Shown here piece by piece: positions 63,197 through 64,000 of a stretch of 64,000 nt of DNA. Position numbers and translations under genes: made by a program. Origin of the DNA: Lachnospiraceae bacterium (GTDB lineage Bacteria > Bacillota > Clostridia > Lachnospirales > Lachnospiraceae); NCBI GenBank assembly GCA_015057375.1, contig SVEM01000002.1:62001-126000 (forward strand), written 5' to 3'. The notes under the pieces are model-generated. The model was given only the letters and a program-made list of their open reading frames with translations. It had not been told where the DNA came from and searched no databases. Within the stretch, counting starts at the first letter, position 1, and each line of letters begins with the position of its first letter.

Positions 63197-63808
63197 TTAT
63201 CTCTCTGTATATTTTAAAATCAAAACTCCTTTTATTACTAACAACAGAAATACTACAATTACAGCATATACTTCTCTTGTCATTGTCAAAAATAATACCA
63301 TCAAAATACTGATCACCATCGATACACCTGTCATTATTTTGCTGATTCTATCAATTCCGGATTTTGCTAACAACAGTTTAACAACGCCTGCTGCAATAAG
63401 CGAAATAAACATAATCCAATATAACAAACGATTTAATGACGATGCCTGGGTGTATTCAAATAAATTTACCGAATAAACGAATCCATTTACCATATTAGGA
63501 TAAAGTGGCAATACAATCAGAATAAATGAACATACGTCAAGAATTCCGATTATTAAATCACACATGCTTCGCAGATTTGATTTGTTTTCTTTTTCTGCAA
63601 TGGAAAGCAATTTTTCGCTCGATAACAAATCATCAATTGTTACCGAATAATAATTTGATATTTCTTTTAACGAATCTATACTTGGGTATCCTCTCCCCGA
63701 TTCCCATTTCGATATGGCAGTTCTGGACACATATAAAGCCTCTGCTAGTTCTTCCTGTGTAAGCCCTCTGCTTTTTCGCAATTCCTGAAGCTTTTCATGA
63801 AACTCCAT
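63197..63808 (-). CDS. XRE-family HTH regulator with four membrane helices
   Basis: 203 residues. N-terminal Cro/CI helix-turn-helix (about 5-60; RGLTQEELAEALYVSRTAISKWESGRGYPS) followed by about four membrane helices in the second half. Such membrane-tethered XRE regulators often control an adjacent transporter or surface gene and may sense membrane state. AGGAGG SD lies next to the stop of the upstream PAP2 gene, so they are probably co-transcribed. Confidence 0.85.
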   Translation of the reverse strand: MEFHEKLQELRKSRGLTQEELAEALYVSRTAISKWESGRGYPSIDSLKEISNYYSVTIDDLLSSEKLLSIAEKENKSNLRSMCDLIIGILDVCSFILIVLPLYPNMVNGFVYSVNLFEYTQASSLNRLLYWIMFISLIAAGVVKLLLAKSGIDRISKIMTGVSMVISILMVLFLTMTREVYAVIVVFLLLVIKGVLILKYTER

Positions 63809-63819
63809 GACAGAACCTC

Positions 63820-64000
63820 CTACTTGTTTTTTTCTTTATTACAAAATAAAACAACTGCTTTATAAATACAAAACAATCCCGAACTAAGTATAATTGACCC
63901 CACAATATCCGTAAACCAATGAACACCGGAAATTAGTCTTCCCAATACCATAAAAACAGAAAAACAAATGGCAAAAACTTTTACAATACTTTTAACAGTT
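63820..64000 (-). CDS. PAP2-family phosphatase, N-terminus off the right edge
   Basis: Not in the ORF track because the start lies outside. The minus strand from the edge reads a hydrophobic stretch and then LGRLISGVHWFTDIVGSIIL, the last PAP2 motif (His and Asp of SGxHxxxD) within a membrane helix, ending CNKEKNK at TAG 63820. It probably dephosphorylates a lipid phosphate such as undecaprenyl-PP or phosphatidic acid. About 60 residues are visible. Confidence 0.85.
   Translation of the reverse strand, partial: TVKSIVKVFAICFSVFMVLGRLISGVHWFTDIVGSIILSSGLFCIYKAVVLFCNKEKNK

Overview
The window looks like chromosomal DNA of a low-to-mid GC, spore-forming Firmicute, most likely of the Lachnospiraceae (Butyrivibrio/Roseburia/Eubacterium-like). 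This placement is an inference. It rests on Shine-Dalgarno (SD) sequences of the AGGAGG type, sigma-A-like promoters, a long SRP RNA with an Alu domain, sporulation genes (spoIIR, spmA/spmB, a GerA/SpoVAF-like protein, a YtvI-like permease), a B. subtilis yaaO-holB-ricT-rsmI-like cluster, and secreted glycoside hydrolases ending in the lysine-rich modules common in that family. No prophage, transposon or CRISPR array is visible.

Layout. 1-1165: 5' part of a GH51 arabinofuranosidase gene running off the left edge. 1393-8630: a seven-gene minus-strand operon (SNF2 helicase, DUF6935-like protein, small membrane protein, SPFH/zinc-ribbon protein, DUF4428/zinc-ribbon protein, YdjG-like zinc-ribbon protein, YdjH-like TPM protein) closed by a terminator. 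8899-9337: a small membrane protein under a hairpin that buries its SD and start codon. 9345-14372: PBP1A, then a preQ1-I riboswitch with queT, a VanY-type carboxypeptidase, plsC and a conserved membrane protein. 14602-17582: DUF1934, murI, ddl, spoIIR. 17688-21495: MATE pump, trxB, an AbrB-type regulator, spmA, spmB. 21501-27843: ispE, rsmI, trmN6, ricT, holB, a guanylate-kinase-like gene and a YaaO-like PLP decarboxylase. 27974-31704: endonuclease IV, a NUDIX enzyme and two CobW-family GTPases. 31729-36727: an ABC-2 exporter and a zinc-ribbon membrane protein with an acidic tail.

36760-38092 holds a damaged PlsC acyltransferase whose C-terminal tail now shares a reading frame with a PAP2 domain. 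38138-44194: degV, a PrsA-like lipoprotein, mfd, pth. 44265-48345: two tandem secreted GH43-CBM6 enzymes with matching promoters. 48460-54443: a GerA-family protein, DUF4250, proS, murA and a TPR/degenerate-AAA protein. 54478-55274: SRP RNA and tadA. 55328-59450: a DUF6128-like gene, an anti-sigma/ECF sigma pair and cca. 59565-61596: TSCPD protein, AI-2E family permease and an orphan response regulator. 61841-63095: metK with a tRNA-Arg(CCU) one base after its stop. 63197-64000: an HTH membrane regulator and the 3' end of a PAP2 gene.

The strongest candidate for an undescribed system is the 1393-8630 operon. It couples a soluble SNF2 ATPase to a set resembling the B. subtilis YdjG/YdjH/YdjI membrane-stress proteins, with no PspA in the set. 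Others worth a look are the CobW pair with a YcgQ-like fusion, the PlsC/PAP2 lesion, the TPR/degenerate-AAA protein, and several leader hairpins that occlude SD sequences. All domain assignments come from reading motifs by eye; no searches were run.
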